Source of the DNA: Kuafuiihalomonas sp964473255
Lineage (GTDB): Bacteria > Myxococcota > Kuafuiibacteriia > Kuafuiibacteriales > Kuafuiibacteriaceae
Assembly (NCBI GenBank): GCA_964473255.1
Contig: CAYYOT010000017.1
Coordinates: forward strand, 1-64,000
DNA: 64,000 bases
Direction: 5' to 3'
Shown piece after piece: positions 34,278 to 42,295 of the stretch. The notes under the pieces were generated by a model. The model did not search any database, was not told the DNA's origin, and saw only the letters and a program-made list of their open reading frames with translations. The first letter of the stretch is position 1. Each line of letters opens with the position of its first letter. The position numbers were made by a program, and so were the translations under genes.

Positions 34278-34319
34278 ATGTCTTCGCGGCACCCTCACCA
34301 CCTGGGGTGGAATGCGTAG
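34278..34319 (+). CDS. hisL: Histidine operon leader peptide
   Basis: A 13-codon frame, MSSRHPHHLGWNA, has three His codons among four (CAC CCT CAC CAC) and lies 78 bases before hisG. A GAGGG ribosome site sits 7 bases in front of its ATG. The first of three GGCGCC elements starts directly at the stop codon, as expected for an attenuator in which ribosome stalling at His codons decides which hairpin forms. His-rich leaders upstream of his operons are well known in enterobacteria. Confidence 0.72.
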   Translation: MSSRHPHHLGWNA

Positions 34320-34347
34320 GGCGCCCTCGGCGCCGGGCTCGGCGCCG
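34320..34347 (+). promoter_or_regulatory. Attenuator: three mutually exclusive GGCGCC pairing elements
   Basis: Self-complementary GGCGCC occurs at 34320-34325, 34329-34334 and 34341-34346. Copies 2 and 3 form a 7-base-pair stem (34328-34334 with 34341-34347, loop GGGCTC); copies 1 and 2 form an alternative 6-bp stem with a 3-base loop. A ribosome paused at the leader His codons leaves copy 1 free to pair with 2, preventing 2-3; a ribosome at the leader stop covers copy 1. There is no U-run after copy 3, so termination would have to be U-independent or Rho-assisted. Confidence 0.6.
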
Positions 34348-34397
34348 TCCTCCAAAGACAACCCGCTGCCGAGTTCGGCCCCGAAGGTCGAAGGGAA

Positions 34398-35276
34398 ATG
34401 ATGAAATCGTCGACGCTTCGGATCGGACTTCCCAAGGGGCGCATGGAGCGAGGCGTCCTATCGCTCCTCGAAGCGGCCGGGATTCAGGTGCGGACGAGCA
34501 GCCGTGGATATCGGCCATCGGTCTCCTTGCCGGACTGCGACGCCAAGATCCTGAAGCCGCAGAACATCATCGAGATGCTGCACGCGGGCTCTCGCGATGT
34601 CGGGTTCGCGGGCGCCGACTGGGTTCGGGAACTGGGCTACGACGGCGACGACCGTCTCGTCGAACTGATCGACACCGGGCTCGACCGGGTCCGAGTCGTG
34701 GTCGCTGCGCCCGAGTCGCTCCTGGTGAACGGAGCGCTCCCCGCCGTCCCGCTGGTCGTGGCCTCGGAGCTTCCTCGCTTGACCCGAGGCTGGATCGACA
34801 CCTCGGGCATCGATGCCACCATTCTCCGGACCTACGGCGCGACGGAGGTCTTTCCGCCCGACGACGCGGACGTGATCGTCGACATCGCGGCGACCGGCGA
34901 CACCCTGAAAGCCAACAAGCTCGTCGTGGTCGACACCATCCTCGAGTCGTCGACCCGTCTGTTCGCTCACCGCGCCGCGCTCGCGTCGGCGGAGAAGCGC
35001 GAGCGACTCGAGCAGCTGGTCCTGCTCATCGAATCGGCCCTCGAAGCGCGCGAGCGCTCCATGGTAGACCTGAACGTTTCTGGTTCCTCGCTGGACGCGG
35101 TCCTGGAGGTGCTGCCCTGCCTTCGCGAACCCACGATCTCACCGCTGCGGAGCCAGGATGGATTCGCGGTGCGAGCCGCCGTCCCTCGCGCGGACCTAGC
35201 CCGCCTCATTCCCGCGCTCAAGGCGCGGGGAGCTACGGACATCGTCGTGACGTCGCCGAGCCAGCTGGTGCGCTGA
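34398..35276 (+). CDS. hisG: ATP phosphoribosyltransferase, long form
   Basis: 292 residues, the long type with its own C-terminal regulatory domain, so no HisZ is needed. N-terminal LRIGLPKGRMERGVLSLLEAAG and FAGADWVRELGYDGDD are family blocks; the PRPP site is DVIVDIAATGDTLKANKL; the C-terminal HisG_C domain begins near SMVDLNVSGSSLDAVLEVLP. It performs the first, feedback-regulated step of histidine synthesis. Two ATGs at 34398 and 34401 both fit the GAAGGGA site upstream. The hisC start overlaps its stop by one base. Confidence 0.94.
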   Translation: MMKSSTLRIGLPKGRMERGVLSLLEAAGIQVRTSSRGYRPSVSLPDCDAKILKPQNIIEMLHAGSRDVGFAGADWVRELGYDGDDRLVELIDTGLDRVRVVVAAPESLLVNGALPAVPLVVASELPRLTRGWIDTSGIDATILRTYGATEVFPPDDADVIVDIAATGDTLKANKLVVVDTILESSTRLFAHRAALASAEKRERLEQLVLLIESALEARERSMVDLNVSGSSLDAVLEVLPCLREPTISPLRSQDGFAVRAAVPRADLARLIPALKARGATDIVVTSPSQLVR

Positions 35277-36256
35277 TGGCCCGTCTGAAGCTGGACGCCA
35301 ACGAGGGGCCGCCCCCGCCGAGAGCGTGGCTCGCCGCCGCACTGGCCGAAGCACCCGTACACCTGTATCCCGACTACGCCCCGCTGACCCGGGCACTCGC
35401 CGAAATCCACGGTATGGACGTCGAACGAGTTCTCGTCACCGCCGGAGGCGACGCCGCCATCGAGTTTGCGATGCGGCTGGCTCGAGGCCTCCACGCGCCG
35501 CGCCCCCTCTTCGGGATGTTCCCGTTTTACTGTCGACAGCACGGCGTGAAGCTCTCCCTCTTCCCGGAAGGCGACTCCGAGAGCTGGGTCGACGAATTCG
35601 CTGCCGCGCGTCCTTCGGACTGCGACTGGGTCGCGATCGTGAGCCCCAGCAATCCGACCGGCTGGTGGCTCGACGCCAGTGCGTTCGAACGGCTCCTATC
35701 GGCGCTTCCGGACGACGTTCGCATCCTGCTCGACCAGGTGTATGCCGACTTCGGGAACGGCGAGCTCACGCCGCTCGCCTTGCGGGACGATCGCGTCGTC
35801 GTGGTCCGAAGCTTTTCCAAGAGTCACGGACTGGCGGGGATGCGAGTGGGCTATGCTTTAGGGTCCCCCGAGATCCTTGCCGCCATGCGGGACATGGCGT
35901 CGCCCTATCCCGTCTCGACCCTCTCGGCCCACCTCGCGCTCTGCATGCTTCGCGACCCACCGCCGCAAACGATGGCTTATCACCGCTGGTGTCGAGAAGC
36001 GCGAGACCGGATCATTCGAGCGATCGAGGACGGCGGCGGTCGTTCGTCGGACTCCCGCGGGAACTTCGTTTTCGCTCGTCTGAGTGACCCCGAGGCCATC
36101 CACCGCAAGCTGCTCGCGAGGGACGTCGTCGTCCGCCGCTTCGAGGGGCAGGCTGCTCATGAGCAGGCCGGCTTGCGCATCACCTGTCCGGCGACCCCCG
36201 ATGATCTTTTCCGCTTGGAATCGTCGATCGTCGCCGCTTTGGGGGGAGAGCTCTGA
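35276..36256 (+). CDS. hisC: Histidinol-phosphate aminotransferase
   Basis: 326 residues, slightly shorter than usual. The N-terminus MARLKLDANEGPPPP is the substrate-binding N(E)G/P region, and IVSPSNPTGWWLDASAF, ILLDQVYADF (Asp153/Tyr156) and the PLP lysine in VVRSFSKSHGLAGMRVGY (Lys182) are all present, with RITCPATPDD near the end carrying the carboxylate-binding Arg. It transfers the amino group from glutamate to imidazole acetol phosphate. It is coupled to hisG and hisB by one-base overlaps. The operon position removes most doubt about substrate. Confidence 0.92.
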   Translation: MARLKLDANEGPPPPRAWLAAALAEAPVHLYPDYAPLTRALAEIHGMDVERVLVTAGGDAAIEFAMRLARGLHAPRPLFGMFPFYCRQHGVKLSLFPEGDSESWVDEFAAARPSDCDWVAIVSPSNPTGWWLDASAFERLLSALPDDVRILLDQVYADFGNGELTPLALRDDRVVVVRSFSKSHGLAGMRVGYALGSPEILAAMRDMASPYPVSTLSAHLALCMLRDPPPQTMAYHRWCREARDRIIRAIEDGGGRSSDSRGNFVFARLSDPEAIHRKLLARDVVVRRFEGQAAHEQAGLRITCPATPDDLFRLESSIVAALGGEL

Positions 36257-36846
36257 TGAACGCGCGCACCGCGAATCGTCGACGAACCACCGCCGAGACC
36301 GACATCCAGGTCCGCCTGACGTTGGACGGCACCGGGGCGGTCGACGTGACTTCCGGCATCGGTTTTCTCGACCACATGCTCGATGCTTTCGCCCGGCACG
36401 GACGGTTCGACCTCGTTCTGCGCGCGGACGGCGACCTGCACGTCGACGAGCACCACACGGTCGAGGACTGCGCCCTGACGCTCGGCGCGGCATTCGATGA
36501 CGCGCTGGCCGAGCGCTCCGGGATCGTCCGGTTCGGTAGTGCCTACGTGCCGCTCGACGAGTCGCTGAGCCGCGCCGTCTGGGACCTGAGCGGGCGCCCC
36601 CACGCTACGGTCGAGCTCGGCCTCGCTCTCGACCGTCTCGGCGGCGTGAGTCGCCACAACTGGCGGCATTTCTTCCAGTCGTTCGCCACGGCTTCGCGAG
36701 CCGCTCTGCATCTCGACGTGCTCCGCGGCGAGCACGACCACCACCGTCTGGAGTCGGCCTTCAAGGCTGCCGGCATCGCGCTCCGCACGGCCTGTACCCG
36801 CACGAGCGACGACGACGTCCCCAGCACGAAAGGGGTTCTCGTTTGA
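36256..36846 (+). CDS. hisB: Imidazoleglycerol-phosphate dehydratase
   Basis: 196 residues, monofunctional type, without the N-terminal phosphatase found in E. coli HisB. Conserved metal-binding blocks: GIGFLDHMLDAFARHGRFDL, DLHVDEHHTVEDCALTLG and LRGEHDHHRLESAFKA. It dehydrates IGP to imidazole acetol phosphate. The start overlaps hisC by one base and the stop overlaps hisH by 4 bases. The absent phosphatase domain explains why histidinol-phosphate phosphatase is not accounted for in the operon. Confidence 0.95.
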   Translation: MNARTANRRRTTAETDIQVRLTLDGTGAVDVTSGIGFLDHMLDAFARHGRFDLVLRADGDLHVDEHHTVEDCALTLGAAFDDALAERSGIVRFGSAYVPLDESLSRAVWDLSGRPHATVELGLALDRLGGVSRHNWRHFFQSFATASRAALHLDVLRGEHDHHRLESAFKAAGIALRTACTRTSDDDVPSTKGVLV

Positions 36847-37442
36847 AAGCCGCCGTGATCGATACCGGGACGGCCAACCTGGCCTCGGTACTCGCCGCGC
36901 TCGCTCGACACGACGTCAAGGCCGAACGGACCCGCGACCCCGACGTGGTCGCCCAGGCCGAGGCCGTCGTCCTCCCTGGCGTTGGGTCCTTTCGCGCGGC
37001 CGCCGAGACTCTGTCCGAGTCCGGACTCGTCGAGCCGATCCAGGCGTTCGTCCAGGAAGGCCGGCCTTTCCTCGCGGTATGCCTCGGCTTTCAGCTTCTG
37101 GCCCCCTCCAGCGCCGAGTCCCCGGGGGTGAGCGGCTTGGGCATCCACGACGAGCCCGTGGTCGCCCTCGAAAACACCGAGCGGGTCCCGCACCTCGGCT
37201 GGAACGAAGTCGAAGGCGACCCGTCGGCGGCGATTGTTCGCAGCGGACACGCCTACTTCGCTCACTCCTACGCGGTTGCCGCCGTTCCTCGCGGCTTCGT
37301 GGGTGCGCGGTGCACCCACGGCACCCCTTTCGTCGCCGCCATCGAGCGAGGGGCGCTCCTCGCCACCCAGTTTCATCCCGAGCTCTCCGGGGCGTGGGGC
37401 CATGCCCTGGTCGGCCGCTGGCTGCGGAGGGTCGGATGCTGA
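36843..37442 (+). CDS. hisH: Imidazole glycerol phosphate synthase, glutaminase subunit
   Basis: 199 residues. Class I glutaminase: VVLPGVGSFRAAAE, nucleophile block PFLAVCLGFQLL (catalytic Cys in VCLG), PHLGWNEV, and the His-Glu pair in TQFHPELSG. It delivers ammonia to HisF. Translation is coupled on both sides: 4-base overlap with hisB and 7-base overlap with hisF. Confidence 0.95.
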   Translation: MKAAVIDTGTANLASVLAALARHDVKAERTRDPDVVAQAEAVVLPGVGSFRAAAETLSESGLVEPIQAFVQEGRPFLAVCLGFQLLAPSSAESPGVSGLGIHDEPVVALENTERVPHLGWNEVEGDPSAAIVRSGHAYFAHSYAVAAVPRGFVGARCTHGTPFVAAIERGALLATQFHPELSGAWGHALVGRWLRRVGC

Positions 37443-38200
37443 AGGTCCGGATCATTCCTTGCCTCGATACGAGGGACGGCCGAGTCGTGAAGGGGATCCG
37501 ATTCGCCTCGCTGCGCGACATGGGTGACCCGGTCGAAGCCGCAACTCGCTACGAGGACGAGGGGGCGGACGAGATCGTACTGCTCGACGTGTCGGCCACC
37601 CCCGACGGACGAGCTCATAATCTGGATACCGTCGAGCGGGTGCGCCGAGGGCTGCGCATTCCGCTGACCTGCGGCGGCGGCGTCCGAGCGTCCGAGGATG
37701 CGCAAGCCCTGCTGTCCGCCGGGGCCGACAAGGTCGCCGTCAACACGGCGGCGGTCGAGCGCCCCGAGTTCCTCACCGAGCTGGCCGAGAGGTTCGGACG
37801 TCAGTGTGTCGTGCTTGCGCTCGATGCGGCGCTTCAGGACGGCGTCCATCGGGTGGTCGTCCGCTCCGGTCGTGAGCGGACGCCTCTCGAAGCGAAAGCC
37901 TGGGCCGTTCGCGCCGAAGCCCTGGGCGCAGGCGAGATCCTGCTCACGAGCTGGGATCGAGATGGAACCAAAGATGGATACGAACTCGAGCTCGTGAGTG
38001 CGGTCGCCGATGCCGTCCGTTGCCCGGTGATCGCGTCGGGCGGCGCTGCGACCGAAGAGCACTTTGTCGAGGGTGCTCAAGCGGGCGCATCGGCTCTACT
38101 CGCCGCCTCCATCTTTCACGAAGGCTCGGTTCGGGTCGACGACCTGAAAGCCCGGCTCGCCCGCCGGGGCGTCCCCGTCCGCCGTGAGGTACAGCCGTGA
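37436..38200 (+). CDS. hisF: Imidazole glycerol phosphate synthase, cyclase subunit
   Basis: 254 residues, (beta-alpha)8 barrel. The start MLKVRIIPCLDTRDGRVVKG carries catalytic Asp11, and VVLALDAALQDGVHRVVVRSG carries the second catalytic Asp (Asp130); phosphate-binding blocks are GGGVRASEDA and IASGGAATEEH. It uses ammonia from HisH to cyclise PRFAR to IGP and AICAR. The start overlaps hisH by 7 bases; the stop TGA overlaps the GTG start of the hisA fusion. Confidence 0.95.
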   Translation: MLKVRIIPCLDTRDGRVVKGIRFASLRDMGDPVEAATRYEDEGADEIVLLDVSATPDGRAHNLDTVERVRRGLRIPLTCGGGVRASEDAQALLSAGADKVAVNTAAVERPEFLTELAERFGRQCVVLALDAALQDGVHRVVVRSGRERTPLEAKAWAVRAEALGAGEILLTSWDRDGTKDGYELELVSAVADAVRCPVIASGGAATEEHFVEGAQAGASALLAASIFHEGSVRVDDLKARLARRGVPVRREVQP

Positions 38201-39465
38201 TCGTACCTTCCATCGACATCCTCGGCGGGCGAGCGGTCCAGCTGCTAGGAGGAGATCCCGCTCGGCTCGAGGTGGATGCCGGCGACCCCCGCGGCGTGGC
38301 GGAGCGCTTCGGCGTGACCGAGCGCCTGGCCGTGATCGACCTGGACGCGGCGCTCGGCCGGGGCGACAACCGCGAGCTGATCGCGGAGATCTGCCGAAAC
38401 CACGCCTGTCGCGTCGGCGGCGGACTGCGATCGGTCGAGGCCGCACGGAGGATGCTGGATGCCGGCGCCGAGGAGGTCTTGCTCGGAACCGCCGCCACGC
38501 CGGAAGTTCTATCCCAGCTGCCGAAGGACCGCGTCTGGGCCGCGGTCGACGCTCGCGACCAGAGAGTGGTCGTCGAGGGCTGGGCGCGAGCGACCGAGCA
38601 CGCGCTCTTGGACCGAATCCGAGAGCTCGCTCCGTACGTGGGCGGGTTCTTGGTGACCTTCGTCGAGCGCGAGGGCCGACTGAAAGGAACCGATCTGGAG
38701 CTTGCTCGGCAGGTGGTCGAGGCCGCCGACGGATGCTCGGTCACGATCGCCGGCGGCATCACCACGCCGGACGAGGTGCGGGCCCTGCATGAGCTGGGCG
38801 CCGACGCCCAAGTGGGAATGGCGCTCTACACCGGACGCTTCGAGCTCGGAGACGCGATCTGGGCGTGCGCCATCAGCGACCGAGACGACGGGCTCGTCCC
38901 GACCGTCGTCACCGACGAACACGGCACGGCCCTCGGGCTTGTCTACTCGGATCACGAGAGCGTCGCCGATGCGGTTCGGCACCGCCGAGGCAGCTATCAC
39001 TCCCGGTCGCGCGGTGGACTCTGGATCAAGGGTGAGTCGTCGGGTCACACGCAGGAGCTCCTCTCGGTCGGACTGGACTGCGACAGCGACGCTCTCTGCT
39101 TTCGTGTTCGACAGCGGGGGGCGTTCTGCCACCTGAACACGCGATCGTGTTGGGGCCCGGACGACGGCCTCAGTCGCCTCGACCGGACGATCGGAGAGCG
39201 TCAGCAAGCCGCCCCCGAAGGTTCGTACACCAAGCGACTGGCGACCGAGCAGGGTCTTCTCGACGCCAAGCTCCGCGAGGAGATCGAAGAGCTGATCGCA
39301 GCCCGGAACCCATCCGAGGTCACCCACGAAGCGGCCGACGTCCTCTACTTCACGCTGGTGCGCGCCGCGCAGGCCGGCGTGTCGCTGCATGATGTCGAAC
39401 GCGAGCTGGATCTTCGGGCGCGTCGGATCACCCGACGCTCTGGAAATCGTAAGGACGCACCATGA
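38197..39465 (+). CDS. hisA: Trifunctional HisA-HisI-HisE fusion
   Basis: 422 residues from a GTG start (GTGA overlap with hisF). Residues 1-222 are the HisA barrel (IVPSIDILGGRAVQLLGGDP with catalytic Asp7, AVDARDQRVVVEGW with the second Asp, TIAGGITTPDEV). Residues ~231-319 are HisI, phosphoribosyl-AMP cyclohydrolase (YHSRSRGGLWIKGESSGHTQ, LDCDSDALCF, FCHLNTRSCW). Residues ~326-408 are HisE, phosphoribosyl-ATP pyrophosphatase (GSYTKRLATEQ, REEIEELIAAR, EAADVLYFTLV). All metal and catalytic residues I can recognise are kept, so steps 2, 3 and 4 of the pathway sit on one chain. The stop overlaps hisD by 4 bases. Confidence 0.92.
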   Translation: MIVPSIDILGGRAVQLLGGDPARLEVDAGDPRGVAERFGVTERLAVIDLDAALGRGDNRELIAEICRNHACRVGGGLRSVEAARRMLDAGAEEVLLGTAATPEVLSQLPKDRVWAAVDARDQRVVVEGWARATEHALLDRIRELAPYVGGFLVTFVEREGRLKGTDLELARQVVEAADGCSVTIAGGITTPDEVRALHELGADAQVGMALYTGRFELGDAIWACAISDRDDGLVPTVVTDEHGTALGLVYSDHESVADAVRHRRGSYHSRSRGGLWIKGESSGHTQELLSVGLDCDSDALCFRVRQRGAFCHLNTRSCWGPDDGLSRLDRTIGERQQAAPEGSYTKRLATEQGLLDAKLREEIEELIAARNPSEVTHEAADVLYFTLVRAAQAGVSLHDVERELDLRARRITRRSGNRKDAP

Positions 39466-40730
39466 ATCGCCTTCTTCCCATTCTGGCGGCCGAGGAAATC
39501 TCGGTCGCATCGATCGACGCCGACTCCGACGCGTTCCGGGCGCAGGTGCGAGGGCTCGTCGCGGCTGTCGCCGAGGAGGGGGATGGCGCGCTACGCCGCC
39601 TCGCCCGCCGGTATGACGGGCTCGGTCCCGACGATCGTCTCGTGCGAACGTCCGCCGATCTGGAAGGCGCCTATCGAAGCCTCCCCCGCGACCAGCAGGC
39701 GCTCCTCGAGCGCTGCGCCGACCGGATCCGCACCTTCGCCCGAGCACAGCGGCGCACGGCTTTGGACCTTACGGTCGATGTTCCCGGAGGTCAGGCGGGC
39801 CACAGGTGGCGGCCCGTGGATCGCGCGGGCTGCTATGCGCCCGGCGGTCGCTACCCTCTGCCCTCATCGGCGCTGATGACCGTCATCCCGGCAGTGGAAG
39901 CCGGGGTACAGAGCATTTGGCTCGCTTCCCCGCGGCCCGGACCGGTCGTCTTGGCTGCGGCCCACGTCGCCGGGGCCGAGGCCGTCCTCGCCGCTGGCGG
40001 CGCACAGGCGGTCGCCGCCCTGGCCTACGGGACGGAGTCGGTTCCCCGCGCCGACGTGATCGTCGGGCCGGGAAACCGTTGGGTTACCGCAGCCAAGCAG
40101 CTCGTCGCGGGTCGGGTTGGCATCGACATGCCGGCCGGTCCGAGCGAGCTGGTCGTGGTCGCGGATGCTTCGGCGCAGGCCGAGGTGATCGCGGCCGACC
40201 TCCTGGCCCAAGCCGAGCACGATGTGGAGGCTCGAGTCGGCCTCATCACGCTGGAAGCGGAGCTCGCAGCTTCGGTCGAGCGAGCGCTCGAACGGCAGCT
40301 ACTCCACCTGCCGACGGCCGAAACCGCTCGTGCTGCGCTCGAGGGCCATGGGTTCGCGTGCGTGGTCGACTCGGTCGAAGAGGCGGCTCGCGTCTCGGAC
40401 CGCCTCGCGCCCGAGCACCTGCACCTGCAGCTGGCCGGCGCGCGCGAGCACGCGGCGAAATTCACCGCCTTCGGCGGACTCTTCATCGGCGAAGCCTCGG
40501 CCGAAGTCTTCGGCGACTACGGCCTCGGGCCGAATCACACTCTGCCCACCGGGGGCGCTGGTCGATTCCGGGGCGGCCTGTCGGTCTTCGACTTCCTGGT
40601 ATGTCGCACGTGGCTGACGCTCGACGATCCGAGCGCGACCGCGGGCGACATGGCCGCGCTAGGTCGAATCGAGGGGCTGGAAGCCCACGCGAGAAGCGCG
40701 GATGCTCGTCGGGGGCTCAAAGGAGCTTGA
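39462..40730 (+). CDS. hisD: Histidinol dehydrogenase
   Basis: 422 residues, the usual length. Conserved: RAGCYAPGGRYPLPSSALMTVIPA, AGGAQAVAALAYGTESVP, DVIVGPGNRWVTAAKQLV, DMPAGPSELVVVAD, the zinc site in DLLAQAEHD, and ASAEVFGDYGLGPNHTLPTGG. It performs the last two NAD-dependent oxidations to histidine. It starts inside the HisA-IE stop (4-base overlap). Its own stop is followed by an AAAGGAG site and a membrane protein gene that may be part of the same transcript. Confidence 0.95.
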   Translation: MNRLLPILAAEEISVASIDADSDAFRAQVRGLVAAVAEEGDGALRRLARRYDGLGPDDRLVRTSADLEGAYRSLPRDQQALLERCADRIRTFARAQRRTALDLTVDVPGGQAGHRWRPVDRAGCYAPGGRYPLPSSALMTVIPAVEAGVQSIWLASPRPGPVVLAAAHVAGAEAVLAAGGAQAVAALAYGTESVPRADVIVGPGNRWVTAAKQLVAGRVGIDMPAGPSELVVVADASAQAEVIAADLLAQAEHDVEARVGLITLEAELAASVERALERQLLHLPTAETARAALEGHGFACVVDSVEEAARVSDRLAPEHLHLQLAGAREHAAKFTAFGGLFIGEASAEVFGDYGLGPNHTLPTGGAGRFRGGLSVFDFLVCRTWLTLDDPSATAGDMAALGRIEGLEAHARSADARRGLKGA

Positions 40731-40762
40731 ACAAAGCGGGAGCCGGGCTCTATGGCCCAGCC

Positions 40763-42295
40763 GTGCCTTCCCTTCGCATCGTCGTCTGGGCGCTGGGTGC
40801 CCTGGTCATGGCGGGCGCCGCGTACCTGCGCCTTTCAGGTCTGGACCACAACCCGCCGGGTCTATGGCAGGACGAAGCCTCGACCGGTCTCGACGCCTAC
40901 CTTCTGTGGACCACCGGTCGCGACCAGCATGGAGCATTTCTGCCCATCCTCGCCCGGTCCTTCGGCGACTATCCGCTGACCCTGTACCGATACCTCTCCG
41001 CGCCGATCGTCGGATCCCTCGGGCCATCCCCGGGGACCGAGCGCATGGTCGCGGCCATGTCGGGCACGCTGCTCGTGCTCGGCGCCGGACTTTGGACGGG
41101 GCGGCGGCTCGGCCCGAGCGCCACGGTTGCCGTGTGGATCACGGCGGCCCTGACGCCCACCGCGATCCTCTTTTCTCGCTACGGTAGCGAAGCCATCCTC
41201 CTGCCGACCTGCTTGGTTTGGGGTGCGCTGGCCTTCGAAGTCGGTCGAGAGCACCGCGCCGGACTTTGGGCGGGGGCGGTCCTGCTCGCCGCTTCGGCCT
41301 ACACCTACCACGTGGTGAAGCTCTTCCTCCCTCTCTGGATGATCGGCTTTTTGATCTACCAGTCCCCCGTGATCCGTCGGCTTTGGCATAGCCGCCGCAT
41401 CGACGTGGTCGGTCCGGCCTTGCTCTTCGCCCTGCTGGTCATGCCGTCGGCGATCCTCGCCCTGTCCGAGTATGGAATGGCCCGTCCCAAGGCGCTGATG
41501 GCTTGGTATCATCGGCCGTTTCCCGAGTTTCTCCGACTCATCGCCAACAACTATCTGAGCTACTTCGACCCGAGCTACGTGTTCGTTCGGGGAGGCCGCC
41601 ACATCATCCAGAGCTTCCCGCGCTTGGGCCTGCAGAACCTGATCGAGCTCCCCCTGGGGATCTACGGTGCCGTCGTGCTGTACCGGATCGACCGGCGATT
41701 CGGTGCGTTCGTCGCGTACTGGTTCTTCATCGGCCCCATCCCCGGCGGACTCACGTATGAAGCGCAGAACGTCGGGCGGACGATCGGTTGGCTTCCCGCG
41801 TGGAGCATTCTCAGCGGCGTCGGACTATGGGCCCTGTGCGCTCGGCTGTGGTCGCTGATCGCCGCCGGCGGTTGGCGCTGGGCGGCCGGGACGGCGAGCG
41901 GCCTCGCACTCTTGGCGGCTCTTCTGTACACCGTCCGCGCGGTCACCTTCATCGTGATGGACGAGTATCCGCGGGTGGCACCACCGTCCTATCAGTATTC
42001 GATCAGCGCGAGCATGGACTGCGCGCGGAAGAACCGCACGGACGAAGTCGTCTACGTCTCGCCCCGGTTCCATTACGCCCGCACGTTCGCCCGTTACTAC
42101 TTCGAGCCCATGGTCCAGCGGGAGTCACCGGACATGCTGAAGTTTTCGGAGCCATCCCGACTTCGGTCCGGTGAGATGCTCGTCATTCCCGCCGGGCGGC
42201 CAAAGCCCCCGGGATCGAAGGAAGTCTGCACGATCACCGACCCCGCATCCAAGGCGGTTCAGGGCCACGTTCTGATCGGAGAGTCCTCGTCTTGA
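40763..42295 (+). CDS. Multi-pass membrane glycosyltransferase-like protein (GT39/ArnT type)
   Basis: About 510 residues. The start is uncertain: GTG 40763 gives MPSLRIVVWALGALVMAG, but a TTG at 40727 would overlap the hisD stop. About ten hydrophobic helices are visible. The first loop has NPPGLWQDEASTGLDAYLLWTTG with the acidic DE typical of GT-C enzymes (PMT_2/ArnT). The C-terminal ~110 residues are a soluble domain (DEVVYVSPRFHYARTF ...). GT-C enzymes use polyprenyl-phosphate sugars; donor and acceptor are unknown. The next gene overlaps by 4 bases. Confidence 0.75.
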   Translation: MPSLRIVVWALGALVMAGAAYLRLSGLDHNPPGLWQDEASTGLDAYLLWTTGRDQHGAFLPILARSFGDYPLTLYRYLSAPIVGSLGPSPGTERMVAAMSGTLLVLGAGLWTGRRLGPSATVAVWITAALTPTAILFSRYGSEAILLPTCLVWGALAFEVGREHRAGLWAGAVLLAASAYTYHVVKLFLPLWMIGFLIYQSPVIRRLWHSRRIDVVGPALLFALLVMPSAILALSEYGMARPKALMAWYHRPFPEFLRLIANNYLSYFDPSYVFVRGGRHIIQSFPRLGLQNLIELPLGIYGAVVLYRIDRRFGAFVAYWFFIGPIPGGLTYEAQNVGRTIGWLPAWSILSGVGLWALCARLWSLIAAGGWRWAAGTASGLALLAALLYTVRAVTFIVMDEYPRVAPPSYQYSISASMDCARKNRTDEVVYVSPRFHYARTFARYYFEPMVQRESPDMLKFSEPSRLRSGEMLVIPAGRPKPPGSKEVCTITDPASKAVQGHVLIGESSS

